Positions 16,774-27,099 are shown, counted from the stretch's first letter. The stretch is DNA of 64,000 nucleotides from Fusibacter sp963666805 (GCA_963666805.2 CAXXWR010000003.1:372001-436000); one strand, 5' to 3'. The notes: generated from the sequence alone by a model not told the origin. Program-made: numbers and translations.

Positions 16774-17784
16774 TTAATCTCTAAATGTATTGGTCACGCC
16801 TTGGAGCATGTCCATAATTGGTAAATTATAAGGACATCTTGGCTCACAGTTACCACACTGAATACAATCATCAGCACTAATACTTTGACCTTTAAACCGC
16901 TCACTTGCCCACTCTTCTAAATGATAGCGTTTATAGTAACCCTCTATGATAAACTGTGTAGGAATATCTATACCTTGAGTACACGGCATACAGTAACCAC
17001 ATCGTCGGCAAAATTGACTGCCTAAAGATTCAGCTTCTGATTCAATAATCGCCCGTTCTTCATCGCTAAGAGGATTATGCTCATTGCCACAAGCTGCATT
17101 TTCAATAATTTGTTCTACCTTTTCCATTCCTGGAATCACCACTGTAATATTAGGGTTTTCAAGAATAAAGCGTATACTGAGAGAAGCTTTATCAATTGCG
17201 CCTCCTGCCAATGGTTTCATGATAATTACACCGATATTTCTCGCTTTCGCCTTTTCAAATAAGGGCTCACCTTGTCTTTCTACCATATTATAAGGAAACT
17301 GTAACGTTTCAAAAGGCATCTCCTCTATAACCTCTAAGAGTAAATCGACACTGTGGGCTGTAATCCCAATGTGACCGATTTTTCCTGCCTCTTTAGCTTC
17401 TACAAGCGCACGATAAGCCCCATTGTCTGACATAATTTGATCATATTGTTCTCTTGTTTTGACAAGGTGACATTGATACAAATCTATAAAATCAGTTTGT
17501 AAATTTTTAAGACTCGCATCAATATCTGCCTTCATGCCTTCATAATCTTTTGAAGGAGACTTAGTTGCCAAGAAAAACTTTTGACGTTTGCCTTTTAAGG
17601 CTTCTCCTAAATAAGATTCACTGACTGTGTAGGTTTTAGCAGTATCAATAAAATTAATGTCTTGATTCACCAGTTCATCAATTAGCATAGGAACTTCTTT
17701 GCCTTCAATTCTTTGGATTGGAATACCACCAAAACCAACAGCCGAAACATTAAGTCCCGTCTTTCCTAATACTCTATGCTGCAT
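16774..17784 (-). CDS. Aldo/keto reductase with C-terminal ferredoxin domain
   Basis: The 336-residue protein begins RVLGKTGLNVSAVGFGG, typical of aldo/keto reductases. Its TIM-barrel active-site residues include Asp and Tyr/His equivalents in FIDTAKTY and CHLV. The C-terminal ~90 residues carry cysteine clusters CRRCGYCMPC and CIQCGNCEPRCPYNLP, as in the Fe-S aldo/keto reductases of anaerobes. It probably reduces a carbonyl, or oxidises an alcohol, with NAD(P)H or ferredoxin as partner. The start at 17784 is chosen because AAGGAGG lies four bases upstream; the frame extends 30 codons further but without a ribosome site. It stands alone between two terminators. Confidence 0.85.
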   Translation of the reverse strand: MQHRVLGKTGLNVSAVGFGGIPIQRIEGKEVPMLIDELVNQDINFIDTAKTYTVSESYLGEALKGKRQKFFLATKSPSKDYEGMKADIDASLKNLQTDFIDLYQCHLVKTREQYDQIMSDNGAYRALVEAKEAGKIGHIGITAHSVDLLLEVIEEMPFETLQFPYNMVERQGEPLFEKAKARNIGVIIMKPLAGGAIDKASLSIRFILENPNITVVIPGMEKVEQIIENAACGNEHNPLSDEERAIIESEAESLGSQFCRRCGYCMPCTQGIDIPTQFIIEGYYKRYHLEEWASERFKGQSISADDCIQCGNCEPRCPYNLPIMDMLQGVTNTFRD

Positions 17785-17893
17785 ATGCCCTCCTTTATTT
17801 AATCCCTCTTTTGTTTCACTCACTACCATTATATCACGCTTCTGACAACATAAACTACACGACTTCATCAGCATACTACTTTATAATAAAAAA

Positions 17894-17918
17894 AGTCTGC
17901 TGATTGATTCAGCAGACT
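17894..17918 (-). terminator. Terminator of the dnaE-pfkA-pyk unit
   Basis: AGTCTGCTGA and TCAGCAGACT form a perfect ten-base stem with a five-base loop, followed on the minus strand by seven Ts. It lies just past the pyk stop. Confidence 0.9.
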
Positions 17919-17938
17919 CTTTGTCTCATATTTAATGA

Positions 17939-19699
17939 TTATAATACTCTTACTTTACCAGCGTATACAATACCTTTTTTAGAATCAAGTGTAATTTCTT
18001 CACCATCTTTTAAAAGTGTAGTCGCATCATTAGCACCTACAACGCATGGTTTTTTAAGGCTTAAAGCAACGATTGCACCGTGAGAGGTGTATCCACCTTC
18101 TTCAACGATGATACCTGATGCTCTTTCCATGAAAGGAACGATATCCTTATCAGTTGATTTTGCAACGATAATATCGCCATCTTTAAATTTGCCTTCTAAT
18201 TCATCAGCAGTAGAACCTACGCAAGAACGACCTCTTACAACGTCTTTAACAAGACCTGTTCCTTTTAATAAAACTTCGCCTACTAAATGTACTTTCATGA
18301 TATTAGTTGCTCCTGAGATACCCACAGGTACACCAGCAGAAATAACCACTAAATCTCCATTTTGAATATAGCCATGTTCTTGAGCAGCTTTTACAGATAA
18401 ATCAAAGATTTCATCTGTGCTGTTTCCTTCGCCAATAACGACTGGGAATACACCCCAAACAACTGCAAGTCTTCTACAAGCTGCTTCAGTTAAAGTACAA
18501 GCAACAACTGGTGCTTTAGGTCTTAATCTTGAAACACGTTTAGCTGTAAATCCTGAAGAAGTCGCTGTTAAGATTGCTGATGCATTAAGGTCAAGAGCAG
18601 TTGAAGCTGTTGCATGACTCACAGCATAAGTCACACCCATTTCATCTACTTTTGCACTGCGTTTAGCAAGCATTTCTTTATAGTTTAATGATGATTCAGC
18701 CGCATAAGCAATTTTAGCCATTGTTTTTACTGCTTCAAGTGGGTATTTACCAGCAGCTGTTTCGCCTGATAACATAACCGCATCTGTACCATCAAAGATT
18801 GCGTTTGCAACGTCAGTTGTTTCAGCTCTTGTAGGTCTTGGGTTTCTAATCATAGAATCAAGCATTTGAGTTGCTGTTACAACTGGTTTACCTTCTGCAT
18901 TACACATTTCAATCATTCTTTTTTGTACAAGTGGCACTTGTTCTGTTGGAATTTCAACACCAAGATCACCACGAGCTACCATTAAACCGTCAGAAACTTC
19001 TAAGATTTCTTCTAAGTTATCAACGCCTTCTTGGTTTTCGATTTTAGAAATAATGTGAATTTCATGTGCATTGTTTTCTTCTAATACTTTTCTGATTTCA
19101 AGCACATCGCTTGCTTTTCTAATGAAAGAAGCTGCGATGAAGTCAATACCTTGTTCAATACCAAATACGATATCACTAACATCTTTATCAGTAATCGCTG
19201 GTAAATTAATTTTAACACCCGGTACATTGACCCCTTTATTGTTTTTAACATCACCACCATTTAAAACTTTTGTAGTGATTTCTTTGTCTGTTTTTGAAAC
19301 AACTTCAAGTTCAATTAAACCATCATCGATAAGAATTTTGTCTCCAGCAACAACATCAGAAGGTAATCCTTCATAAGAGATTTGACATTTGTTTTGGTCT
19401 CCAAGATAGTCTTCTGTTGTCAATACAAATTCTTGACCTTCCACTAATGTGTAAACTGCTTCTTTAAATTTACCTGTTCTAATTTCTGGTCCTTTTGTAT
19501 CTAAAAGAATCGCAACAGGCTTTCCAAGTTCTTCTCTCACTTCTTTAATCATGTTCATACGACCTAAGTGTTCTTCATGACTCCCATGAGAAAAGTTACA
19601 TCTTGCAACGTTAAGACCGCTTTTCACAAGTTCTGTAAACGTTTCTTTTTTTTCGCTCGCTGGCCCAATAGTACATACAATTTTGGTTTTTCTTAACAT
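17939..19699 (-). CDS. pyk: Pyruvate kinase with C-terminal PEP-utiliser domain
   Basis: The 586-residue protein starts KTKIVCTIGPASEKKE and contains the catalytic core with LLDTKGPEIRTG and ISKIENQEG. The signature VARGDLGVEIP and the Mg/K-binding TATQMLDSM follow, then the allosteric C domain. An extra C-terminal ~105 residues (GGYTSHGAIVA, CVVGA) form the PEP-utilising-enzyme mobile-domain homologue seen in Bacillus-type pyruvate kinases. It converts phosphoenolpyruvate and ADP to pyruvate and ATP. It follows pfkA by 40 bases and is the last gene before a strong terminator. AGGAGG precedes the ATG. Confidence 0.97.
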   Translation of the reverse strand: MLRKTKIVCTIGPASEKKETFTELVKSGLNVARCNFSHGSHEEHLGRMNMIKEVREELGKPVAILLDTKGPEIRTGKFKEAVYTLVEGQEFVLTTEDYLGDQNKCQISYEGLPSDVVAGDKILIDDGLIELEVVSKTDKEITTKVLNGGDVKNNKGVNVPGVKINLPAITDKDVSDIVFGIEQGIDFIAASFIRKASDVLEIRKVLEENNAHEIHIISKIENQEGVDNLEEILEVSDGLMVARGDLGVEIPTEQVPLVQKRMIEMCNAEGKPVVTATQMLDSMIRNPRPTRAETTDVANAIFDGTDAVMLSGETAAGKYPLEAVKTMAKIAYAAESSLNYKEMLAKRSAKVDEMGVTYAVSHATASTALDLNASAILTATSSGFTAKRVSRLRPKAPVVACTLTEAACRRLAVVWGVFPVVIGEGNSTDEIFDLSVKAAQEHGYIQNGDLVVISAGVPVGISGATNIMKVHLVGEVLLKGTGLVKDVVRGRSCVGSTADELEGKFKDGDIIVAKSTDKDIVPFMERASGIIVEEGGYTSHGAIVALSLKKPCVVGANDATTLLKDGEEITLDSKKGIVYAGKVRVL

Positions 19700-19741
19700 A
19701 AGTTCCTCCTAATAATAACTATATATTACACCCTTAATCTA

Positions 19742-20701
19742 TTAAATTGCCAAGATTCTGGCTAATTCATACATATTTGAATCTAAATCTTTTTTCATAT
19801 TAAGTGCTTCGGTAATATCCATGTCCATCATTTCATTACCTCTTATTCCCACAGCACGGCCTTGTTTACCATCCAATAAGAGTTGAACGGCATGTGCACC
19901 GAAACGACTGCCTAAAATACGGTCATTTGGTGTTGGTGTTCCTCCTCTTTGGAGGTAACCAATAATACTCACTCTTACATCTGAACCTGTCTTTTTACTA
20001 ATTTCATCAGCGAGTTCATAAGGTTTACCAACTCCTTCTGCCAATAAAATAATACTATGCAGTTTGCCACGTTTTTTACCGCGAATAATGGTACTACAAA
20101 GATTGTCAATATCCATATCAATTTCTGGAATAATAACAGCTTCTGCACCACCAGCAAGACCACCATGCAAAGCAATATCTCCACAATTTCTTCCCATGAC
20201 TTCAATAATGTTTACTCTACCATGAGAAGAAGAGGTGTCTCTAATATTCCCGATCGCATTAACAACTGTTTTAAGTGCTGTGTCAAAACCTAAAGTAAAG
20301 TCAGTATAAGCTAAATCATTATCAATGGTTCCTGGAATACCAATCGTTGGGAAACCCGCATCAGCTAATTTTTTCGCCCCATTAAAAGAGCCATCGCCAC
20401 CAATAACGACTAAACCGTCAATTTTAAACATTTTAAGCATTTGAAGACCTTTTTGGAAGCCTTCTTCTGTTTTGAAGTCTAAACATCTTGCGGTACGGAG
20501 CATGGTTCCACCTCGATGAATAATATCACCAACTGATGAAACTGTCAAAGGTTCTATATCACCTTCCAGTAATCCTTGATACCCTCTATAAATTCCTACA
20601 ACTTCAAGATTGTTATAAATAGCTGTTCTAACAACCGCCCTAATTGCGGCATTCATTCCCGGTGCGTCACCACCGCTTGTTAATACACCAATTTTTTTCA
20701 C
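19742..20701 (-). CDS. pfkA: ATP-dependent 6-phosphofructokinase
   Basis: The 319-residue length is standard for bacterial PfkA. GGDGS at 101-105 with glycine in the fourth position indicates ATP rather than pyrophosphate as phosphate donor. The catalytic motif GTIDND is at 124-129, and MGRNCGDIA and RGGTPTPNDR are present. It phosphorylates fructose 6-phosphate, the committed step of glycolysis. The gene lies 24 bases after dnaE and 42 before pyk, a conserved order in Firmicutes. Confidence 0.97.
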   Translation of the reverse strand: MKKIGVLTSGGDAPGMNAAIRAVVRTAIYNNLEVVGIYRGYQGLLEGDIEPLTVSSVGDIIHRGGTMLRTARCLDFKTEEGFQKGLQMLKMFKIDGLVVIGGDGSFNGAKKLADAGFPTIGIPGTIDNDLAYTDFTLGFDTALKTVVNAIGNIRDTSSSHGRVNIIEVMGRNCGDIALHGGLAGGAEAVIIPEIDMDIDNLCSTIIRGKKRGKLHSIILLAEGVGKPYELADEISKKTGSDVRVSIIGYLQRGGTPTPNDRILGSRFGAHAVQLLLDGKQGRAVGIRGNEMMDMDITEALNMKKDLDSNMYELARILAI

Positions 20702-20725
20702 TATTTTTCACTCCTTCATGAACTT

Positions 20726-23700
20726 CTACTGTAGCTTCACATTGTCGATACCCACAATACGTTCAATGTTTGTTATGAGCTTCTTAGTCACCACAACCTG
20801 ACTCTTTAACTTTTTCTTCCTTTTTGCCTTAGCTATATAGTAAACGACATCTACCTTCTCCTCACTTTGAGGCATTGCCGTTACATATTTTTTAATATAT
20901 GCTGTCACTTTATCAATACTTTCATCGCTTAACGTCGTAAAACGTATAAACAGTGTATGATGCTTTTCAAAGCTCTGCTCCATTTTTATTGGCCTAAAAG
21001 TTTCTGCCATAATAGGAACAATTTGTTCAGCAATGACTTTTGGATCTTCATCTTCTTTAACATTAATTCTTCCTCTAATTGCAATAAAATGATCTTTTTT
21101 CAATTGTTTTTCACACATTCTATAGGTTTTAGGGAAGACAATCACTTCCACTTGGTCGTATAAATCTTCTACCGTAATAAACGCCATATTTTGGCCATTA
21201 CGAGTGACTTTCTCAGTCTTACTGACAATTAATCCCCCAAATGTAAAAAGTGCCTCATCCTTTAACAAAGGGGTTTCTCCTTCTTCATATGAACTCTTAA
21301 TTTCAGAAAGATTATACGTGGAAATAACTTCTAATCTCTGTTTATGCTGATCAAGTGGGTGTCCTGACAAATATATACCCAACATCTCTTTTTCAAATTG
21401 TAAAATTGTTTGAAGTCTTAGTTCAGGCACCACTGGCATTTTATTACCCATCTCTTCAGAGGTAATTCCTGCATTTTCGAGATTAAATATAGAAAACTGT
21501 CCTTCACTGGTTCTGCGCTTTTGCTGGTGAACCCGATCCACTGTCTTTTCAAAAACTGCCAACATTTGAGCTCTATTGGCATCGAACGCATCAAAAGCAC
21601 CTGCTTTAATTAAACTTTCAATGGCCTTTTTATTGAGTTCCCCTGAATCAATTGATTCACAAAAATCGTAAAACCCTTTAAACGGACGTGTATTCCTTGC
21701 TTTAATAATAGCATTGATAATGCCTCGTCCCACATTTTTAATGGCGTTGAGACCATATCTAATTTTTCCCTCCTCAACTGAAAATCCCTTAAAGCTCGAA
21801 TTCACATTAGGCGGTAAAATCATAATGCCGTGTTCTTTAGCATCTTGAATATATTGTGCCAGCTTAGAATGGTTTCCCATAACACTGGTCATAAGTGCTG
21901 CCAAATATTCAACTGGATAATGGGCTTTCAAGTAGGCCGTCTGATAGGCAACAATAGCATAAGCCGCAGCATGGGATTTATTAAAAGCATATTTGGCAAA
22001 GTCAATCATATCATCAAAGATTTCATTGGCAACTTTTTCACTAATGCCATTACGCTTACACCCCTTAATTTCAACATGACCTTCAGCATCACACTTACCA
22101 TTAATAAAATACTCTCTTTCCTGCTGCATCACTGCCATCTTCTTCTTACTCATGGCACGTCTCACCGTGTCTGATCGGCCAAAACTATAGCCTCCAAGAT
22201 CCCTAACAATCTGCATAACCTGTTCTTGATAAACCAAACACCCGTAGGTCACATCAAGAATTGGCCTCAAAGCTTCCGTTTTGAAAACGATACCAGTCGG
22301 ATTGTTTTTATTCTTGATATAAAGGGGGATGGAGTCCATCGGTCCCGGACGGTACAAAGATATCCCAGCTATAATATCTTCAATCCCTGTTGGTTTTAAC
22401 TCCCGCATAAATTTTCTAAAACCAGCGGACTCAAGTTGAAAAACCCCCAAGGTATCACCTTTACTAATCATATTGAAGGTGGCTTCATCATGATCTGGCA
22501 ATTGCCCCAGATCTAATTTTATATGATGAGTCTCCTCAATTAATTGTAATGCATTTTTGATAACTGTCAATGTCCTAAGACCCAAAAAATCCATTTTTAA
22601 CAAACCTAATTCTTCAAGAAGAATCATATTGTACTGGGTCGAAACATTACCATCTTGCATATAAAGTGGCACATACTCATCGACAGGTTTCTTTGCAATT
22701 ACAACTCCTGCAGCATGGGTTGACGCATGTCTTGGAACCCCTTGCAATTTAATAGACGATTCTATCATTTTTTTGATTTGGGGATCATCCGTCATCATTT
22801 GTGTTAATTTTGAGTTAAGACGTATAGCCTTTTCAAGGGTCATACCGAGTTCCATAGGAATTTCTTTTGCAACACGGTCTACATCTTGATATGGCAGGTC
22901 CATCACCCTTCCTACATCACGAATAGCTGCCCTTGCAGCCAATGTTCCAAATGTAATAATTTGAGCAACACGCGAATGTCCGTACTTCTCTATAACATAA
23001 TCTATAACTTCTGACCGTCTATCGTCTTCAAAGTCAATATCAATATCAGGCATAGTTACCCGTTCAGGATTGAGAAAGCGCTCAAAGATTAAATCGTATT
23101 TAATCGGATCAATTTCTGTAATGTCAAGTGTATAAGCAACCAACGATCCTCCGGCACTGCCTCGTCCAGGTCCAACTCTAATATCATTTTCTTTGGCATA
23201 CTTGATGAAGTCCCATACAATTAGAAAGTAATCATCAAAACCCATTTGGTGAATGACAGATAGTTCGTTATTGAGACGGTCCATTAAAACGGGGGTTACT
23301 TCGGTGTATTTCTTATGGAGTCCTTCTTCACACAATTGTCTAAGGTAGCGTCCGGCATCTTTCCCCTCTAGTTCAAACTCTGGTAAGTGCATCTCATCAA
23401 AGTTAAAGTCAAACTGACACTTTTCTGCAATCTTAACTGTGTTTTCGATGGCTTGAGGTTGTCCACGAAAAAGATTCTTCATTTCCTCAGGTGATTTCAA
23501 GTAAAAATCATCACTCGGAAAACGCATCCGCTCTTTATCTGAAAGTATTTTAGCCGTTTGGATACAGAGTAAAATATCATGGACTGCAGCATCATTCTTT
23601 TCAATATAATGAACATCATTAGTGGCAACTAAGGGAATCCCTGTTTCTTCACTCAGTCTAACCAACTTGCGGTTAACCGTCTTTTGTTCAGTCATGCCAT

Positions 23701-24238
23701 GATCTTGTAATTCTAAATAAAAATCTCCCGGTTCAAAGATTGATTTTAAATATAAGGCGACTTTTTTAGCCCCTTCATATTGTCCCTCTAAAAGCAGACG
23801 TTGGATATCTCCCGCCAAACATGCCGAAAGACACACCAGACCCTCTGCATGTTCTTTTAAGAGACTATAATCAATTCTCGGTTTATAATAATAGCCCTCA
23901 GTAAAACCTGCTGATACAAGTTTTATCAAGTTCTTATAGCCTGTTTCATTCTTAGCCAATAAGACCAAATGACCATACTGCTTGTCATAAAAATTGTCTT
24001 TATCAAAACGGCTTCTAGGTGCCGTATAGACTTCACAGCCAATAATAGGTTTAACCCCTGCCTTCTTTGCCGCTTGATAAAATTCTACAGCACCAAACAT
24101 GACCCCATGATCTGTAATGGCTACTGTATCCATGCCCTTCTCTTTCACCTTGTCAAACAAGTGATTAATCCTGGAAAAGCCATCTAGCAAACTATATTCT
24201 GTATGCAAATGTAAATGGACAAAATCCGAATTCGCCAT
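20726..24238 (-). CDS. dnaE: DNA polymerase III alpha subunit, DnaE type
   Basis: The 1170-residue protein has the expected domain order. An N-terminal PHP domain (FVHLHLHTEYSLLDG, AITDHGVM) is followed by the polymerase core, with catalytic aspartates in PDIDIDFED near residue 397. Next come the RHASTHAAGVVI and YQEQVM regions, a helix-hairpin-helix segment and an OB fold near 990-1060 (FGGLIVSKTEKVTRNGQ). It is the DnaE-type polymerase, which in Firmicutes usually works beside PolC. It lies upstream of pfkA in the same direction, with the lipoprotein gene 73 bases before it. Confidence 0.97.
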   Translation of the reverse strand: MANSDFVHLHLHTEYSLLDGFSRINHLFDKVKEKGMDTVAITDHGVMFGAVEFYQAAKKAGVKPIIGCEVYTAPRSRFDKDNFYDKQYGHLVLLAKNETGYKNLIKLVSAGFTEGYYYKPRIDYSLLKEHAEGLVCLSACLAGDIQRLLLEGQYEGAKKVALYLKSIFEPGDFYLELQDHGMTEQKTVNRKLVRLSEETGIPLVATNDVHYIEKNDAAVHDILLCIQTAKILSDKERMRFPSDDFYLKSPEEMKNLFRGQPQAIENTVKIAEKCQFDFNFDEMHLPEFELEGKDAGRYLRQLCEEGLHKKYTEVTPVLMDRLNNELSVIHQMGFDDYFLIVWDFIKYAKENDIRVGPGRGSAGGSLVAYTLDITEIDPIKYDLIFERFLNPERVTMPDIDIDFEDDRRSEVIDYVIEKYGHSRVAQIITFGTLAARAAIRDVGRVMDLPYQDVDRVAKEIPMELGMTLEKAIRLNSKLTQMMTDDPQIKKMIESSIKLQGVPRHASTHAAGVVIAKKPVDEYVPLYMQDGNVSTQYNMILLEELGLLKMDFLGLRTLTVIKNALQLIEETHHIKLDLGQLPDHDEATFNMISKGDTLGVFQLESAGFRKFMRELKPTGIEDIIAGISLYRPGPMDSIPLYIKNKNNPTGIVFKTEALRPILDVTYGCLVYQEQVMQIVRDLGGYSFGRSDTVRRAMSKKKMAVMQQEREYFINGKCDAEGHVEIKGCKRNGISEKVANEIFDDMIDFAKYAFNKSHAAAYAIVAYQTAYLKAHYPVEYLAALMTSVMGNHSKLAQYIQDAKEHGIMILPPNVNSSFKGFSVEEGKIRYGLNAIKNVGRGIINAIIKARNTRPFKGFYDFCESIDSGELNKKAIESLIKAGAFDAFDANRAQMLAVFEKTVDRVHQQKRRTSEGQFSIFNLENAGITSEEMGNKMPVVPELRLQTILQFEKEMLGIYLSGHPLDQHKQRLEVISTYNLSEIKSSYEEGETPLLKDEALFTFGGLIVSKTEKVTRNGQNMAFITVEDLYDQVEVIVFPKTYRMCEKQLKKDHFIAIRGRINVKEDEDPKVIAEQIVPIMAETFRPIKMEQSFEKHHTLFIRFTTLSDESIDKVTAYIKKYVTAMPQSEEKVDVVYYIAKAKRKKKLKSQVVVTKKLITNIERIVGIDNVKLQ

Positions 24239-24311
24239 ATATTCCTCGATTTCTAAATTTCAAAAGCAACGCCCTATAAACTCTTCTTTAGCTTTTTACT
24301 TTAGCGTCTTA

Positions 24312-25580
24312 CTAATTGTTGTCACTTGTTGCTGGTGGTGCTGTGTCCTTTGACCCGCTCCCCAGTTCAGACGTCATCACATGTTTCTCCCAAAGTGAAA
24401 TGATTTGTTGTCTTAATGCAGGTGATACTTCTGGATAACGACTTGGTAAAAGCTCATCGTAATCAAGTGTTGGTGAACGCAATTTGACACCTTTAATCTC
24501 TGTGAGTGCACTTGAGTCCACTTCATCTATTGGATAAACCGTTAACCTACCCCAATTTTTAGGATCATAGATTTCCCCTTGAATACTCGGTGATAACAAG
24601 TCATTAATAACCAACATAGCGCCTGATTTGTTAGGACTATTAAAGGCAATTCCTACATAATCAGTATAGCCTACACTCCCTTCTGGTATAGCAAATGTCC
24701 CTGTCATTTCTGGATATTCATAGGCTTTCGTTTGTGTATAAGCATAGTTATAGTCTAAAGTCATACTCATCGCAAGTTCTAAGTTTTCATAAGCGTCATC
24801 CAGAGCTTGCCAACTTGATTTTAAACTTGCCGTATCAATACTCAAAGCTTTAAGGTCATCAAATCCTGGTTGAATCATTTCCAATAGCTCTTTATCATCC
24901 AACGTTTCCGTATTGACCTTTTCATAATCAAGATAAGGCGCTACCATACTTAATACAAACGCCTCTCCTTCTTTTGTCTTCCTTGGGTCAGGATACGTGA
25001 ATTGTCCTTTAATATCTTGAGCCACTTGAGCCATTTCTGCTCTTGACTCAGGTGCCTCATAAAAAACATCTTCATTATAAATCATTGAAAGCTGACTTCT
25101 AGCAAAAGGCACTTCTGCGCCTTCTATTGCAAGTCCCTCATCATATTTCATTTCTTCATCATTCATATCGAGATAGCTCATAACATTAGGCAATTTACTT
25201 ACAAAAGGCCCATAGAGTAGCTGATCCGATTTAAGGGATTTAAACGTATCTCCCATGAGAAAAACGACATCATATTGACCCATATCTGTTTCATTTTCCA
25301 AATCACGTTTGAGGCGTTCATGGGTTTTTTCCATACTCTGCTCTGTGATATTAAGGGTAATCTCACTATTGAGTTTCACATAGCTTTTAAAATCTTCTTT
25401 CAGCCATGTAAGAAAGGCCTCATCGTCACTGTCAACTAAAACATTAACGGTTGAACCTTTACCACTTTCTTCAATAAGTTGCCAATCCTTAGGTGTCCCA
25501 TCCACAATATTTTCAATATTGCTACAGCCTGTCATGACGACCAGTATTAAGATGAGTACAAGTGCGAATATCCTTTTCAT
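24312..25580 (-). CDS. Solute-binding-protein-like lipoprotein
   Basis: The 422-residue protein has a type II signal peptide ending VVMTGC, so cysteine 20 should be lipidated. The rest resembles periplasmic solute-binding proteins of the YnjB or iron/thiamine group. Examples are VNVLVDSDDEAFLTWLKEDF, YDVVFLMGD and GEAFVLSMVAPYLDYE. No permease or ATPase gene is beside it, so it is an orphan binding protein or a sensor-type lipoprotein. Its start overlaps the whiA stop by four bases, so it is probably translated with whiA, an unusual partner. The C-terminus ends in a Ser/Gly/Asp-rich tail. Confidence 0.7.
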   Translation of the reverse strand: MKRIFALVLILILVVMTGCSNIENIVDGTPKDWQLIEESGKGSTVNVLVDSDDEAFLTWLKEDFKSYVKLNSEITLNITEQSMEKTHERLKRDLENETDMGQYDVVFLMGDTFKSLKSDQLLYGPFVSKLPNVMSYLDMNDEEMKYDEGLAIEGAEVPFARSQLSMIYNEDVFYEAPESRAEMAQVAQDIKGQFTYPDPRKTKEGEAFVLSMVAPYLDYEKVNTETLDDKELLEMIQPGFDDLKALSIDTASLKSSWQALDDAYENLELAMSMTLDYNYAYTQTKAYEYPEMTGTFAIPEGSVGYTDYVGIAFNSPNKSGAMLVINDLLSPSIQGEIYDPKNWGRLTVYPIDEVDSSALTEIKGVKLRSPTLDYDELLPSRYPEVSPALRQQIISLWEKHVMTSELGSGSKDTAPPATSDNN

Positions 25581-26530
25581 TTATAGGTCTCCTTTTGTTT
25601 TAGTGTTTCAGCCATTTCTATCAATTTTTTCAACCGATGATTGACCCCTGATTTTCCAATAGGGGGATCTAACATTTCACCCAATTCCTTGAGAGAAGCA
25701 TCTGGATTTTCAAGTCTTAAAAGGGCAACATCTCTCAATTTATCCGGTAGATTAGACAGCCCCATTTTTTTCTCTAATAGCTGAATGTGTGTAATTTGGT
25801 CATAGGCCGCATCAATGGTTTTGTTGAGATTGGCTGTTTCACAATTAACCACACGGTTAACATTATTCCGCATTTGTTTGACAATCCTCACATTTTCATA
25901 TTCCAATAAAGATTGATGTGCACCGACTATATTAAGAAAATCGACTATTTTCTCACTTTCTTTTATATAAACAATATAATTGTTTTTGCGCTCTGTATAT
26001 TTAACACGAAGATCAAAGGTTTCATTCATAAATTGTGTCAGTTCTTCAGCGTAAGTGATATTATGCGTAATGATTTCTAGATGGTAACTTTTTTCAGGCG
26101 CACTAAGAGAACCGCCCCCCATATAAGCACCTCGTAAATAGGCCTTTTGGCAACAGGGTTTCTTTAAGAGTTCCCATGGCAAACCATTTGTTAAATGAAT
26201 CGTATCTTCTTCTTGCTTAAAAATACCCAAATCCAAAAGAATATCATTGGCTTTTTCAATAAAGATTTCATACTGATGGTGTTTATTGAGTTTATTGCCC
26301 TCTTTCATAATCACTTCTGTATGTAGTTGATAAGTCTTTTTAAGTAAAATAAAGACCAGTCTCGCCACAGCTGCATTTTCAGTCGTAATTCTCAAATTCA
26401 TTTTTTGAAAACCTGCAAATTCAAGTGCTCCACTTACTCTTACAATAGCAGCCAATGCTGCACGATGGCAACATTTCCCCTCAGTTCTTATACGTGAGAG
26501 TTCATTTTTTGATATGGATGAAAACGACAT
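25577..26530 (-). CDS. whiA: WhiA sporulation/cell-division regulator
   Basis: The 317-residue protein begins MSFSSISKNELSRI and has the degenerate LAGLIDADG homing-endonuclease-like domain, with KAYLRGAYMGGGSLSAPE near residues 125-145. The C-terminal helix-turn-helix contains ASLKELGEML and IGKSGVNHRLKKL. WhiA controls cell division and sporulation genes and in Bacillus affects chromosome segregation. It abuts the Nudix stop codon with no gap. In many Firmicutes the order is rapZ-yvcK-whiA; here tnaA and the Nudix gene separate whiA from yvcK. Confidence 0.95.
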   Translation of the reverse strand: MSFSSISKNELSRIRTEGKCCHRAALAAIVRVSGALEFAGFQKMNLRITTENAAVARLVFILLKKTYQLHTEVIMKEGNKLNKHHQYEIFIEKANDILLDLGIFKQEEDTIHLTNGLPWELLKKPCCQKAYLRGAYMGGGSLSAPEKSYHLEIITHNITYAEELTQFMNETFDLRVKYTERKNNYIVYIKESEKIVDFLNIVGAHQSLLEYENVRIVKQMRNNVNRVVNCETANLNKTIDAAYDQITHIQLLEKKMGLSNLPDKLRDVALLRLENPDASLKELGEMLDPPIGKSGVNHRLKKLIEMAETLKQKETYK

Positions 26531-26953
26531 CTAATCTCCTTCTATATGATGAATCATTTCAAGTGCTTTTGACAAAATATCACGTTCATCATCGTATTTT
26601 GCAAGTGAAAGGACATTATCCTTATGAATAAACTTAGCGTCTACGAAGCCTTCCTCTTTTTGAGGATGGGGCGATGAACCGAGAGCCTCCATTAAATACC
26701 ACACCACACTTTTCTCAATGACATGGTTATTGGACCAATAATTTTTAAACCGATAAGATGTTTCTCCAATGGGTTTTATCCGCTTTGCCTTTATACCGGC
26801 TTCTTCACGCACTTCTCTCACCGCAGTTTCTTCACTTTTTTCACCTTGTTCAATTTTTCCCTTTGGTAGCACCCAATCGCCATTTAATTTTTTTAGCATT
26901 AATATACTATTACCCAAATAGACGACGCCACCTGCACTATATACTCTTTTCAA
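26531..26953 (-). CDS. Nudix hydrolase
   Basis: The 140-residue protein carries a complete Nudix box, from GKIEQGEKSEE to AVREVREEAGI, at about residues 32-54. It hydrolyses a nucleoside diphosphate linked to another group; the substrate cannot be assigned. It is close to the Ap4A/DIPP-type members in size. It directly precedes whiA without a gap and probably shares its transcript. Confidence 0.9.
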   Translation of the reverse strand: MKRVYSAGGVVYLGNSILMLKKLNGDWVLPKGKIEQGEKSEETAVREVREEAGIKAKRIKPIGETSYRFKNYWSNNHVIEKSVVWYLMEALGSSPHPQKEEGFVDAKFIHKDNVLSLAKYDDERDILSKALEMIHHIEGD

Positions 26954-27051
26954 AAAAAGCTCCTACAGAATGCCCTATTTTTTGTGATGGTATTTCATAT
27001 TCCAGTATAACATATTATGAGCATGATTTCATTAGGTTCATAGTGCTAAAA

Positions 27052-27089
27052 AAACCACCAAGACAATGCTTACACTGTCTTGGTGGTTT
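27052..27089. terminator. Terminator between tnaA and the Nudix-whiA unit
   Basis: AAACCACCAAGACA pairs perfectly with TGTCTTGGTGGTTT around a ten-base loop, with T runs on both sides. It ends the tnaA transcript, so whiA needs its own promoter. Confidence 0.9.
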
Positions 27090-27099
27090 TATAAACACC

